DNA of 64,000 nt from Glandiceps talaboti (Eukaryota > Hemichordata > Enteropneusta > Spengelidae), in assembly GCF_964340395.1 (NCBI RefSeq), contig NC_135560.1:16474598-16538597 (forward strand). Reading direction: 5' to 3'. The position numbers were made by a program, and so were the translations under genes. Of the stretch, positions 1 to 13,700 are shown in pieces. The notes under the pieces are model-generated. The model was not told where the DNA came from. It saw nothing but the letters and a program-made list of their open reading frames with translations, and did no database searches. Numbering within the stretch: position 1 is the stretch's first letter; the number at the start of each line of letters is the position of its first letter.

Positions 1-60
1 ATACATATATACATACATACATACATACATATACATACATACATACATACATATATATAC
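1..60. repeat. (ATAC)n microsatellite
   Basis: Uninterrupted ATAC/ATAT tetranucleotide repeat at the window edge. It may extend to the left. Confidence 0.9.
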
Positions 61-3000
61 AAATTTCACCAGGATCATTTCTCCTCTTCATCGATGTTAT
101 CTTGGCTGCTATATGCAATAGGATAAGATGGATGGACGAAAAAAATAGGGAAACACAGAAAATTAAATAAATACATACCTGGCACTCTACATCTTCAGGT
201 CCCGTTATTATGTGATCAAGAAAGTAAGTGTCTGCTCTTCACAAAAAAACTTACCCACATCAACTTCCCAACATCACCCGACCAACTGCTGAGACACCAA
301 CATTTACTGAGCACACAATAGATCATTTCCCATAATAACTAACAAAATACTTTACCCTCTAAGTATACAGCCAGGAAATCAACCCTTGTTATAGTATTGA
401 GAAGAAAAATTCAAACTTTAAATGAAACAAAAATATGATAATCATTTGAGCGCCCAGTGTAATTTTTTTGGAACTTCCTAACATACCAGGTGGAATAAGA
501 GCAACACTTATATGAAGACAGGAAAGTTCTGAACAAATTAGTACCTTTCTCCCAAACACACTATAAAACAAGGAAATCATAGATCATCTCCCAAGAGGCA
601 CACAAGGAAGCAAAACTTACTTTGGTTTGCCAAACAGAACACAGATTGTGAAATGATTTACCTTCACTATGGAAAAGCAATGATTTCGGTATCAACACGA
701 AAAGCAATATATTTTGTACTGTATACACCATTTACATTGAGCAGTGATGGAAAAATTAACATTTTTGTATGTAGAAGGTACTTGTAAATGGAAACCTTCA
801 TAAGCAAAACATCTTAGCGAGACAGCACAACTCTCCTGTGTGTTATGAATTTATGACTAACAGACAAAATTGCGAGTTGACATATCTCTGAAAAAGTGTA
901 ACACATTCATGAAGACTTCAGGTAAATGACATTCACACATCTTGTTCAGTGCCAGCATTGCCAGATTTTTAAAAACAAACACAAGATATTTGCAAGGCAC
1001 ACACTGGGAGAAGATGTAGAAAAGGATATGAACCATGATAACATGTTTAGAGTATCCACTTGACTCTAACACATGTTGGATATTCAGTTGAAAATCAATA
1101 CAATATCATTTCATAAAGAACCATGGGAACAAAAGTATGAACAATTACGTACCACTATCATATACACATATCAAAATACAAATTCATTCATATTGATGAA
1201 GTCATTCAATACATAGCTATGTGTCATGAGAATATACTTTTCACACCCTTCTGGTGGACTAGTCATCTGTTCAAAACTTTCTTGAAGGGAAAGGCATCCT
1301 CCTGGGATTATACTAATGCAGTGACCACATTGATGTGCCATCTTCCCTGATCTAAGCTTAGCCGTTTACTCCCTTTGTCCCTTTATGAGTAGATATGATT
1401 CATTATATGTTCATTCATCTATAATAATAGGTAGCACAGCAAACCTATGCATCACACAGAATATCCCAATTACAAATATACCCTTACCAATATACAATAA
1501 GCTCTGTGGTGCAACACATAGTTACTTTGATGCAGTTTCATATATCATGTGCACAATTGTTAGCATTGAGCCAACATCATTTTCAATGCATGCCTGAAAA
1601 ATGACTTGGATCACACAAAATTGTACACTCACTTCATTTTGTTTGACAGGTAATATATATGATAATATGATACAATACTGCATTGCCCTAAAATTCATAA
1701 TTCGACAGGATCTCTGCTGAAGCATGACAACAAACTCAAAATATAAATATGTGTATGCACATAATACTGTCATGTCATTCTAGGAGACAAAGTCAACCCC
1801 TACTTGGTCATACCACATCTTTGGTAATACACGTACTGCAATACCACTTTTGAAATTCACTTAATAAATGGAGACTTTACACTTTGTCTTTGAAAGATCA
1901 TGTCATACATAACAGCAGACCAACACTGTTTACACGATGCAGACTTTCAATGAAAAATGGCACCCTCCTTGTGGTAATAAAGCTTGGTGAAAGTGTTAAA
2001 ATCTTGTTAACCTCTCTACCCGGAAATAGGACAATTTCCCCAAGCAAAATCCAAAAGTATGGTAACACTCTTATGGACAAGAGCTGATTAAACTTTGTGT
2101 CTGCAATGTCATACATCAAGCCCATCTTTCCACTATGTACACAATTATGACAGCTAAAATTCACTACCATTTCTTGAACCTGATGTGAACTGAAAGTGCT
2201 CCCTTTGGTTAGTTTCTCGTGAAAACAGAGAAAGCTGAATCAAAAAATTCTATTTTGCTTTGCTTCCCTCATGTATGTATTTGGCAGGGGTTTATTACTT
2301 AGGGTGTGTAGATGGAAAATTGTTCAAATGAAAGTGATAACAAGCAACTGATTATAGAAATTAGCCTAATCAATGTGCAAAGCATTCACTAAATACTATT
2401 TGTACCAGATTCCAACATTTGAGCAATGTTCACAAATTTCATTGATACTAATTATGCAAATTAATGTTTCATGAAACAACTTGTCATTCAAAAAAAAAAA
2501 TCCTACTGTTGGGCACTTGGAAAAACAAATTTTGTTAATAAAAATGCAAATTAAGGTAATTGATATGCATAAGTTTTAGGCAAAAAAAAGACGATATTTA
2601 CTAATTAATATGCAAATTACAGTAATTAGTATGTATGCATTTCACACAAAAAACTAATTGGCGCTCGGCATTGTTACACTCTTGAGATAATGACACAGAC
2701 AGACAGACAGATGCCTGGTATCTCCAAGTTCCCCCTTTGGGAGCTAATAACATTTTTTTGTATTACCGTATAACAATGTCTCTTTCAGTTCTAAAGATAT
2801 GCAGATAAATGTTTCATACTTTCATTGGCCAATAAATCTATGTCTTTCAAAAACAGAAATGACAGACTCAGCCAGTCATTTTCAACCAATAAACTTCATT
2901 CTGTAAATGTCTATCATTCTTTAAAATGATGACTAAATGTCTTAAGTTTGACGCTTTTGTTGATTTCCTCAAACAAGGTATGGATGGTACAAAGCCTAAC

Positions 3001-5676
3001 ACTCCATATCACTTCATTTTAAGCAAAAATTACATGAAAACCATCACCAGCTCTTCTCTCTCACTGGCTGCCAATGGTAATTACAAAAATCTAAGGAGAA
3101 CAATGATTACGCAGCAGTCAGAGCAGAATAGTTGCCTTGGATTTCCATCTATAATTTAAAATTCTGACATCCCACTGCATTCCCATGTTTAGTACTTGAC
3201 ATACTTTTGATACAAAATGTAATTCCATGGTAACAACATTTTTAAAAATATAAATTTTACAAGCAACTACATACATTTAGTATTTTTCAAATGACAAATA
3301 GGTACCATCTACAATTGGACACTCCATCTCACAGAAACCCTGTGACACATGAATCTTGACAATGTAAGTCATCTTCCTTCTTTTACCTGATTCCCATACA
3401 TCAAATCAGCAACACCTTCATATATATCATGACCCATCAGAACTTGCTAGTATTCATCAAGGCCAATCAGGAGCTTGCTAGCACATGTCAACATCAATCA
3501 GGAACCTGTCAGTATACATCAAGGCCAATCAATCAGGATTTCCGTGCATTCACCAGTGCCAATCATAAATACCCTTGCCTTCGTTCATCTGGGAAGTCAT
3601 GTAGGTGTACATTTCACATACTGGTTGACATCAATGTTCTGCATCAGTAATGACACATGGAGTTCACGACATGACCCTGCAGTTTACCGACAAGTAGAGG
3701 TCACAGTTTATTGGAAATCTCAAATGTCACATCATAACTTTATTCATTCCACCATCATCCGTAAAACAACTCCATTGATATCTTCTGCTCCTCAACTCTT
3801 GACGAATCGGTATGCCAGCATTGAAGGAAACAATCAAGTCATGCCTGCAGCAATGTCATCATAGTTATAGCACAAGCACATATAAAGTACTTTTTTCATC
3901 GAAATACAAATGGAGTGACAATATTACATATTTTAAAACAAAGCACAGTAATAACACATTGTGAAAACATACTTTATAAATGTACAATAGTAACAATATA
4001 CATGATTGTCTACTCTTATTGGCTATGGAACTGACAAATGAAAATGCACCTGTTTTTCAACCAATCAAACCCATTCTTTGCAACCCACTGGCTTATTACA
4101 TTTGTGCCTACACATACAACAGGTGAACTTAGCTTGACACATCATTACAATGTAGAGCACACAGAGAAATTTCCAACCATATCTGACATCACAGATAGTG
4201 GACACGAACTATTCATGGATATTTGAAGATGCTCACAGAACAATACAGGAGATTAAAAGGCATCTACGATCTATGAAATAAAGAAACACATCAAAACATG
4301 TCCAATAACCCTTTCAATGTGGACAATATAAAATTGACACATTAAAACGTTCACACAAGCTGATAAGTAGTACATACTCCAATAGCACACTTTGGCACTA
4401 GTGACATGTCCAATGTCATGACAACACTAGAGAGACGCCCTCCAGAACACACATGATCCAATACTAGCAGACTTTTAATTGACACGAATCTCTGACTTTA
4501 TTTCTCTAAGAAAAATAGATCAAATCACAAGACCACATGATAGAGTATACATTTTATCACAAGAACTTACAAATGTTGAAGAGAATGAATGAATGAATGA
4601 TTGAATGCAAGGAAAGTTTATATATATATATAAAAAAAAAACATTAACCCAACCAACCAGCCAAAAGAGCTATACAAAACTTCAATATCTTTTTCTTACC
4701 ATTCATTGTACAACTGTTCCTGAATGATGAACAAACTTCTAAAACTGTCCAAATTCAAAGATACTGCAATTTAGACACCTTACCCATCAAATATGATTTG
4801 AATTACGTATTTCCTGGAACTTTCCTGTATTTCCCTGCAATCTTTACAGAGTTCAAAGTTGAAGGGATAACATTGTCAATATGTTCCATCGGACAGGATC
4901 AGAAGTTCAAGTTATGACAATTGTTGCTTGTACAGTTTTCCTCTATGTTTAGATTTCACACACAAAGAAAGGATTGAAAGAAATTCGTACACATTGAAAT
5001 CTGTCAACTCCAAACAAATAAGAAATGAACCGCAAACTGGCAACATTTCACATTTGTGACCCTACAGCCAATGAACAAACTTGGCATTGTCTTGTCTGAT
5101 TGGCTAGAAATCACAGTACGCTACAAACAGTTCATAATCCATCTTCACCATCAATCATAGACGAAGAGCCTCAAGTTAACGTGTATTAACGACAGAATGA
5201 CAGCATGGCTAAACTTAGCAGAAAAGTTTGCTGAAATAACATTCAAACCAACACAACACATTAGAACATACTAGTATATGAAAAAGAAGTTACATGTAAC
5301 ATATTTTGTTTTACATGTAACATATTTTTGTTTAAACATTTGCAAAGGTAAAATATGATGCTTGCTACAACCCAATGACACAAGAGTTACATTTGATATT
5401 CTCCTGAAGAAACTACTGTGGTTCTATAAACTAACACAAGGCTCCAAAGCAACCGGAAACATAAAATCTTGGAAAAGCACAACTGACAAAATGGCAGTAC
5501 TGGTCGCTCACATTCGCATAAAATCAACACATTCCATTCATGAATACCACTGGATAATATAATCATCTTTAAAACAATCACCACTAGCATGATCGGAAAT
5601 TGTCCCCGAAACAGTTTAATGGAAAATCACGGGACCAATATTGCTCAGCTTATAAAAAACACAGCACTTCAGTTGC
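61..5676. other. Non-coding flank 3' of the HNRNPM-like gene
   Basis: No open frame here looks protein-like on either strand: candidates are short, of low complexity and without family motifs. The stretch lies downstream of the HNRNPM-like stop codon at 5,677, so part of it is probably 3' UTR. AATAAA occurs on the minus strand at about 4,497-4,502, but many such hexamers exist in this AT-rich DNA, so the transcript end cannot be fixed. Small repeats inside are (ACAG)n near 2,694-2,711, a GAAT run near 4,585-4,600 and a TA run near 4,620-4,632. Confidence 0.6.
3427..3540. repeat. Degenerate short tandem repeat
   Basis: About four imperfect copies of a unit of roughly 30-36 bp containing CATCAAGGCCAATCAGGA. 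The copies are diverged and the boundaries are approximate. Confidence 0.55.
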
Positions 5677-7786
5677 CTATGCCTTATCCATGCGAACATC
5701 AATCTCGCGACCATCAACCCTTGTACTATTCATCATGTCTGAAAAAAAGTTTGTTAAGGATAATTCACGAACAAATCACAAATCAAATTACACTGTTTAA
5801 AGTTCCATTCTATAAGTTTCAATCATTGGATTTGAACAAAAATATTGAATAACATTCACGCCAACTCCACTCATCAAATAGAAAATGTTAAAAGATTAGC
5901 CAAGAAATAAGCCATTTTTTGGTACAAAATAAGAAATGTTGCATATGTCTAATAGCACTTAGACTTTATGTATATCACTTTAAAATCAACCTGGCTCACA
6001 ATTTCCCAAGTGCAAGTTGAATGACAACAAAGAAAAAAGATCTAACTTTGGAAGTTTGAGACGTATCATCTGAATTTCACAAATAAATATAAATCTAGCA
6101 AAGTTGGTAATTTCATACAGAAATACAGACAGTAATTCAAGTCAGGAACACTGTACTTCATAGCACAATACATACATAAAGCCACACCATGATATAGCTT
6201 TGCTAGATATACCTGGGTACCCCATAAATATAGTATACAGATAGAATCACAAGAAACTTTGAGATATACTGAATGTAACAAGTTACTTATAGATGTAGTT
6301 AACAAATTAACATAAACAATAAAAGACAAAGAGAAATCAGAAATCTGTACTGAAACAAAACAGAGAATGTTCCAGGTTCACACATATTGCAACAAAGCTG
6401 TCCCATGTGAATAACTACACAGTCCCTCCCCTAGTAGCAGTCAAATTGATCATGATAACTAACCCTTCCACCACAGCTATCCAAGAAATGTGTGTCATGG
6501 ACCTAACAAGAAGCAAGTACAAGCTAGGAATGAAAGACATGTACTCTTCTGAGGATTATAGTTTTGAAAGGATACTAATTGCCCTAATAGCGTTGTCCGG
6601 AGAATCAAACCTAACAGTGCCACATCCTTTAGACCTGCCATTTTCCATTTTAATTTCTGCATACATGACACGCCCTGTAGGGTGGGAAACATAAAAACGC
6701 AGACCATTGACTTATCAAAATCATCATAGAATCTCATCATATTTCACTAATGTCTCTACTACATATTACCTTTCATATGAATCACACCACAAAACTGTAT
6801 TCTGTTGTACATTTTTCTTCAAACATTGTCAATCAATTTGTCCAGTTCTTGAGTGATGAATGTTTTGAATTTCAACTACATGTATCATGAACTTCACACA
6901 TGAAATTCTCAAAATATGAATACCAAGACACCAGACCATTGATGCAAGACACTATTTGGACAAATTCTAGTTTACCTAAGTTTGACTTTCGAGTATCTAA
7001 AAGAACCAAATCAAAACTCCAGTATCACTCACCAAATTCCCTGAACTTGTCCTTTAACATCTGCCATGTGTATGAAAATGGTAGCTGTGGATGAAAAACA
7101 AAGTCTTGCACTGAAAAATGGTTTGCTTCTCCTATTTGAATGTGACCTCAACAAAGAACTTCAGGTAACAACAAGAGCTGAAGCTCTTACATGAAGCTTT
7201 CTTGTACATCTAATATGGTCTCAACAATTAAGCCTTGATAGTACAAAGCAATCACTCATATCAACATATTTTTAAAACCATGTTACTTGATGTAACAACT
7301 GGGACCTTTTGCAATACACCATACTTTCATTTTAGTATTTCTACATGATGTACTGTTGAAATTCATATCTTTATCTCTTCCTCATACATACACAGAAAAA
7401 GACATATACATACACAAACCGACACACACACACATACATATATGAAAACATACAAAAACTTGATTAAAGTCTTACATTTCTGACAAAGATCTGACATCCA
7501 CCTTGTCGTCCACCTCTATCCCGGTGATCATCATATCCGACAGACATGTTTCCACCACCACCGCCGCCACCACCACCACCACTGTAGCCGGATCCAAGAC
7601 CAATTGAATCTAGACCTGATCCCATGCCAGAACCAAAACCACTTGAACCAAAACCACCCCCTCCGCCACCGCCGCCACCTGAACCACCTCCATAACCACC
7701 TAAACCTTGCATTCCAGATCCAGTCAGATTACCAAATCCCATTCCACCATCTCCACTTCCGAATGAGGATGTTAGGTTGGCCATGG
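5677..7786 (-). CDS. HNRNPM: HNRNPM-like exons 12-15: poly-Gly tract and RRM3
   Basis: Exon 12 (7786-7476) encodes poly-Gly stretches and the RRM3 start CQIFVRN. Exon 13 (7084-7033) encodes LPFSYTWQMLKDKFREF. Exon 14 (6674-6576) carries the RNP1 motif KGCGTVRF and ends one base into an Asn codon at the U12 donor GTATCCTTTC. Exon 15 (5738-5677) encodes MMNSTRVDGREIDVRMDKA and a TAG stop, matching the RRM3 terminus of the family. RRM3 and RRM2 share both internal intron positions. Confidence 0.92.
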
Positions 7787-10700
7787 CTGCAATATATAAA
7801 TGATAATATACATGTACAGACTACATCTTCAAGTTGCTATTTTAGTGATCTAAGACCAACAATTTCCAACTCAAATGTTATACTAAAAGCCATAAAAAGC
7901 ACTCTAAACTCAAAAAAGCTCTACCCCCACCCCCATCCATATAGCACCGCCTTGGGCGCTGTGCACCCTCACAGCTGTGACCACCTACATCATTTTGGTG
8001 GCCATCTATTCCAAATATTATCTACATCACTGCGACCTATATATGGGTGTTTGTGTATGAGGAGATTATGGTAATCTGATCAGATTGAATAGGAATTGGA
8101 ATAGATAAAGTACTCTAAAGGCACAGATGTCTGTATTTTCATTAAAAGCAAAGGGAATGTTTACATAGAGTGAAATGTACATGGATTTTGTATTTGGTTG
8201 CAAAAATTTGAGAGCATTTCATTAGAATTGCAAATTTAGATCATGTAAATTTTTCTGGTATGTTGCCCATGGGAAATATGAACATGCTTTGCTGGCAAGT
8301 ATACTGGATGTTAACGTATGAAACAAAGTGAGATTGCATGTGTAGGTTGAGGCATGTAATGAAAGTATTATCAAAAAGAGTAATATAGATTACAGCATGG
8401 AAAAATCTAATCAAGTTCTGTCAACCAACAATGCACAATATGTACATCTGTGATGTTTGGGAATGTATACCAAATGTACTAGATTTGTATTTCAAATAGT
8501 TATCAGTTATAATGTGTTATTCTTTCATCTTTATAAGTTTGATAAATTGTTTAGGAGTGATAAACTACAAATGAATACTCTCCAGAGACAACAGTTGACA
8601 AAATGTGAAAGAATTAAAGTTAATGAGAATTAAGTATTAAGAGAAACCATATGTTCCGAACTGCGCACAGGAAAAAAATAAGAGTATTTTTTTACAAAAG
8701 TTTCTAGAGTTTGTCTCCCTCTATGTGCTAACTGACCTGTAGGAATATGAGGCCATTTTGAGAGGTGGGAGAGCTGAGGTGACGATTTTAAAATGAGAAA
8801 TATTTTTGTACTTACCTCCCATCCCACCAGTACCCATACCACCAGTACCAGTACCACCCATACCCCCTCCCACTCCACCCATACCCATTCCACTTAAGCC
8901 TCCTGCAAGAGAGAGAAAAGGGGATTACGTTGAATTAGGACACAAGCACAACTTGGAAAATAAGGAAACAAAATCAATGTCCAGCTCTTCCAGGAGATTA
9001 TGCTCCTTTATCATGTCAGTGTCCAGGTAATGACTTTAAAGGGACATAGGCCAGATCTGAACATTTTCCTTTGTCACTTTTGTTTCATATGATAAATTAT
9101 ATATGTTATTCTACTTACTGAAACGTGTGAAATCATCACTAGTAACTGTCAGATCTGTAGCAAAGCAGTGAGAGAAACCAAATGAACGATTTGATAATGC
9201 AATTTTTGAACATACCCAAATATTGGTGTGTACATCAGATTCATAATTGAGGAAATCACAGGCTGTCAACAATATGCAAATGTTATACTCATGTCAGCAC
9301 AAACTGACAGAATATGACATTAAATGTCGGGTTTCACATCTAGATGAAAAATGAGTCTAGTTGGCCCATGACCCTTTATTGTCAAAGCAATGAAGAATGA
9401 ATGTCTTGTATAAAGATCCAAGGTAAAGACAGCATGAAGCCTAGAAACTTGGCATACAGTATGGTAGACTGTAAAATAGTAATCTGCTTGCAGACAGTGC
9501 ACCATAACCGCTTCATAGGTGTGGAGTACCACTTAACAATTGTATTTAATAGTCTAGTCTTGGTGGCGACTCACATGACCGATGTAATTTAGCAATGGCA
9601 TGTTAAGTTGACTTCCATTGAAGAAAATATTTTATCTTAAAAATGCTGGAAATAATATATGTGCACATATCTAGAATGCTTACTAACTCCACATTGTAAA
9701 CACAGCTGTAAAATGGCACTAATGAATTACTGATGCATTTAAATGCGGTAGACAACATTGGAATTTGGCATCCATGATAATGTGGCCAGATCATATCTTT
9801 GGTTATATTTTTGGAGTGGATGTAATTTTCTACACAAATATCCAGTTCAGTCCCCTGTAGTTTACCCCTCACGCTAATATGCAAATATATGCAACCCACC
9901 ACAAAGACAAATGAAACGAATATGAAATACTGGTGTGATTAAAGATCTTTTGAATTAAAGTTTGAAGTCACATGTTGCCAGACTTACCCCCCATTCCGAG
10001 ATTTCCCATTCCAGCACCACCAAGTCCACCCAGTCCAGAACCACCTAGTCCACCAAATCCAGAACTACCAAGTCCTGCCATTCCAGAGTTTGAGCCTGCC
10101 AGTTCAGATAAAGTTGGTCCGATTCCTGAAAGTCCAGCTGCAAATGAAAACAGACCATTTGTAAGTTCAGTCTATTTTCCCTTACTTGAGGTGCTCATGA
10201 AAATTACTGAAAGTTAAACGTGTCTTCAAGCTACACACATATAACTTACAAGGTATCAACTTTGGCCAACTTGGCTATTTCTTTCTATTAATACATTTTT
10301 GCAATATTGAGACTTCACTCTCCGACTTAGTCACAATAGACAACATTCTGGGATATGATAGCAAGTATGATCCATCTCAAAACCATATAATGAATTTTAC
10401 AGAAAAGTTGTGGGTTCAACCTGATCTATGGTTTAAGAACACAGAAAGTTAAATTAAAAGGAACAGCCTGTAAGTTTTATCTTGTATACCTCTCAAAACT
10501 TTCATTGAAAGTTACATGTAATGACCAAATCTTTGCCTGTAATACTTACTTGGCAAAGGAGGTTCTAGGTCCTTATCATCTCTGCTCAATTTGTCCTGTC
10601 AGAAGAAGAAAATGTATTGTATTGTAAATGAACCTATCACCAATTTGACATTACATCAGTATATAGATGGTGAAAATCCAGAGATCTGATTGGTAATGAC

Positions 10701-13700
10701 ACAAAAATACCAATGTTAAATTGGTGAATACACTCTTGGTATGCATCAAAGTTGCTGAATGGGAATATTATATAATAATATAGATATTATTATGTATTAA
10801 TATAATATAGATATTTATAGATAGATATAAAATTGATCTGATGCTATAAGTTTCTCAGGAATATGCAGACACAAACTCAAGCAACCATTATAAATATAAC
10901 GATTTCTGAATATTTTAAGGTTTGGTGTGTTTGTGTGCGTGTGATGCACACATCAACAGATAACTTACCATGCGAATCCTCATTGGCCTGTCAAATAATT
11001 TTTGACCATTAAACATAGCTATATTATACCATCAAGGAAAACAAAATCCATATTTGATCATCTAAAGAGAACAGAAAGCTATTCTATGTTATAATGCTCT
11101 CTATCTGAGCTTTTTTTTTGGCAAACTTAAGTTTACTCATTGTGAACAGAGATGGAGAGAAAAATGTATATTGCACAAGATTTTCTAAAAGAAGAACTGA
11201 CACTTTGTGACATGATCATAAACAGTGCCATCTATCATGGAGTGAACAAGACTGACAATTTGCAGTCCAAAGCTCTCAACTTATCTACAGTGTTGTGTGC
11301 ATATTGGTTAAAAATGTTGGTATCAAGAGCAGACACCAGTTACAACAAAATCAATGTGAGTTTAAGCCACCCTGCACTTTGTCTCAAAACAGAAATCAGA
11401 GACTGACCCTATACTTATATCGTTTGGGGCTAAATTGTGATGTCACTGATGTAGAATAGCTCCACATATTTTGTGTGTAAAGGATACAAAAGGCTTCAAC
11501 GGCTTCTGTGGGTGTTTCAAATTCAATAATAGCCATGCCACGACTCTTTCCATCACGTGTCATCTTAACATCTGCCCGTAATACATTTCCTGCCATTCTA
11601 AAGATGTCTTTTATTTTTTGCCACGTCACTTTATAGTCAAGCTGAGAAGACAAATATTGAATACGATTAAATTGGTGAATCACATTAAAAGATTAATTGG
11701 AAAATACGTGTAGAGAATAGATTCTACAAATCAGTACTATTACCACAACACGTACACAATAATACAAAACAATGTATTAGAATTTTCGTATTTCACATGC
11801 ATTCAGTTTTGACACAACACAAACTTCTACAATCGTATCTAAGCTATTTTTAAATTAGGAATTACAAGTTATTTAATTCAGTTATCTCATACTTACATTT
11901 GAAACAAAAATTGTGTTCGTCACTTCATGTTTCTCAAGTCTGAGTTGTTGGAGGATTTGAGGATTAATCCACATGTCATTGGCAGCTGATCCACCACCTC
12001 CCCCACCACCAAAGTTTCCACCACCTCCCCCCATACCCCCTAATCCACCCATTCCACCTAATCCACCCATACCTCCCATACCACCCATGCCTCCCATACC
12101 ACCTAGACTGTCCATTCCCATTCCACCACCACCTCCTACTGGCCCCCTTCCCATTCTCCCACCGGAATTTCCTCCCATGTTTGCCCGGCTTTCACGTTCT
12201 TGCATCCTCAGAAATTTGCCACTGTGCCTTCCATCTGTGTCCTGGATAAGAGAAAGAAGTCCAAACTCAAACATCGACAATCGTGTAATTTGTCAAATGA
12301 ACAACGAATTCTTTGATTGAGTATTGATGACTTCCCCAAAACAACACATTTTAGGGGTACATGTCTGTCAACAATATGATTTTTGGAAAATAACTTTCAC
12401 AATATGTAAGGACTTGACTACCTCTATGAAGTAATTTTAGACACTATTCAGTAACTTGCAGCTAACACAAGATGTCTAATACCCTTGCAACTGTAGAAAA
12501 GTTAATTTTTTACCCTACAATTTGAAACCAACACATATGAAGCATTTCCACAAGATAACACAATGGGATTGAACTTGCCATGACAAAACATTTGAAATCT
12601 GAATATAATGGCATCAAATTTTTGTTTATTCTGCTGGACTTGCGGCCCATAACCACAAATTTAATACCATACCTCTTTCACAACAAGTGCTCTTCCTTGG
12701 ATTTCTGTCTTGTGCATTTTATTGATACATTTGTCCATGGTTTCTCTATCTCGGAATTCAGCAACACTAAAGAGAGATTATACAGATTTTAATTATGCAA
12801 ATACATGTACAATTGAATACATTGAACTATATTTCTTTTTATTACATATATACTAACTGGTAGTAAATAAGTTTTGAAGGGTTCATTACTTGAACTTCAA
12901 AGTTCAAACTTTGTGACAATCAAGGTAAAAAGGTAGATTGGAACAATGGCAGCTAATTGGCATAACAATGTACACAATGGTCAGCATATATTATGCATGT
13001 CTTCAACATTGAAAGTTGATGTTGTACTTCATAGATTACAAAAGCTCAAGTACAGTAGAACACTTTTGAAGCACATTAGAAACCTGTTAAGCATGGTGCC
13101 TTGTGTGGCAAGGCCAAGGATGGTGTTTACACCTTGCTATCTCTATTATAGTGGGGAGAACACTGTCACATGTACTCCAAAGAAGAAGCTGATACCAATA
13201 TTTTCATTTGCAGAGATATGATACAACTCTGTTGTCTTTCTTCTGTATCCGACTACATCTATTGTTAAGTTTGGTGCAAAATTTAGAGTACAGAGGTATA
13301 TGCTGATAACTTACCCACAACCCTGATTCCAGAAAGACATCAATCATGAAAGGAAAAAAAGAAACATTTGGAATGTTTAGAACAAGAAATACTGTTTAGC
13401 AGTTAGTTGTATTATATCACAGCATTTGTATCATGGACAAAATCAGTGTTCCCATTACATTTTTTCAGGTGCGAATTGCACATACATAGACCTGTCAGTT
13501 TGTAAAATGTGAAAACAAGCCTTCAATCAAAAACATACCCCCCAACTAGTGTGTTGTATTGTATAAGATGATTGGCATGTTGGCAATCTTAACATGGAAA
13601 TACCTTGTTGGGACTTTCTAGGGTGTAAATGTTTGTTTGGTTGGGTTTTCAGTTTAATTAGGAATTTAACCACCTTAAATGTACAGCTGGAAAGTAACAA

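Noticed and set aside
3475-3864. 129-codon plus-strand open frame
   Set aside because: Overlaps a degenerate repeat, shows no domain or exon context, and lies in the 3' flank of a minus-strand gene.
5500-5543. Alternative last exon for the HNRNPM-like gene with MNGM followed by TGA
   Set aside because: It would truncate RRM3. The exon at 5,677-5,738 gives the full family ending, a U12 branch site and a total length divisible by three.
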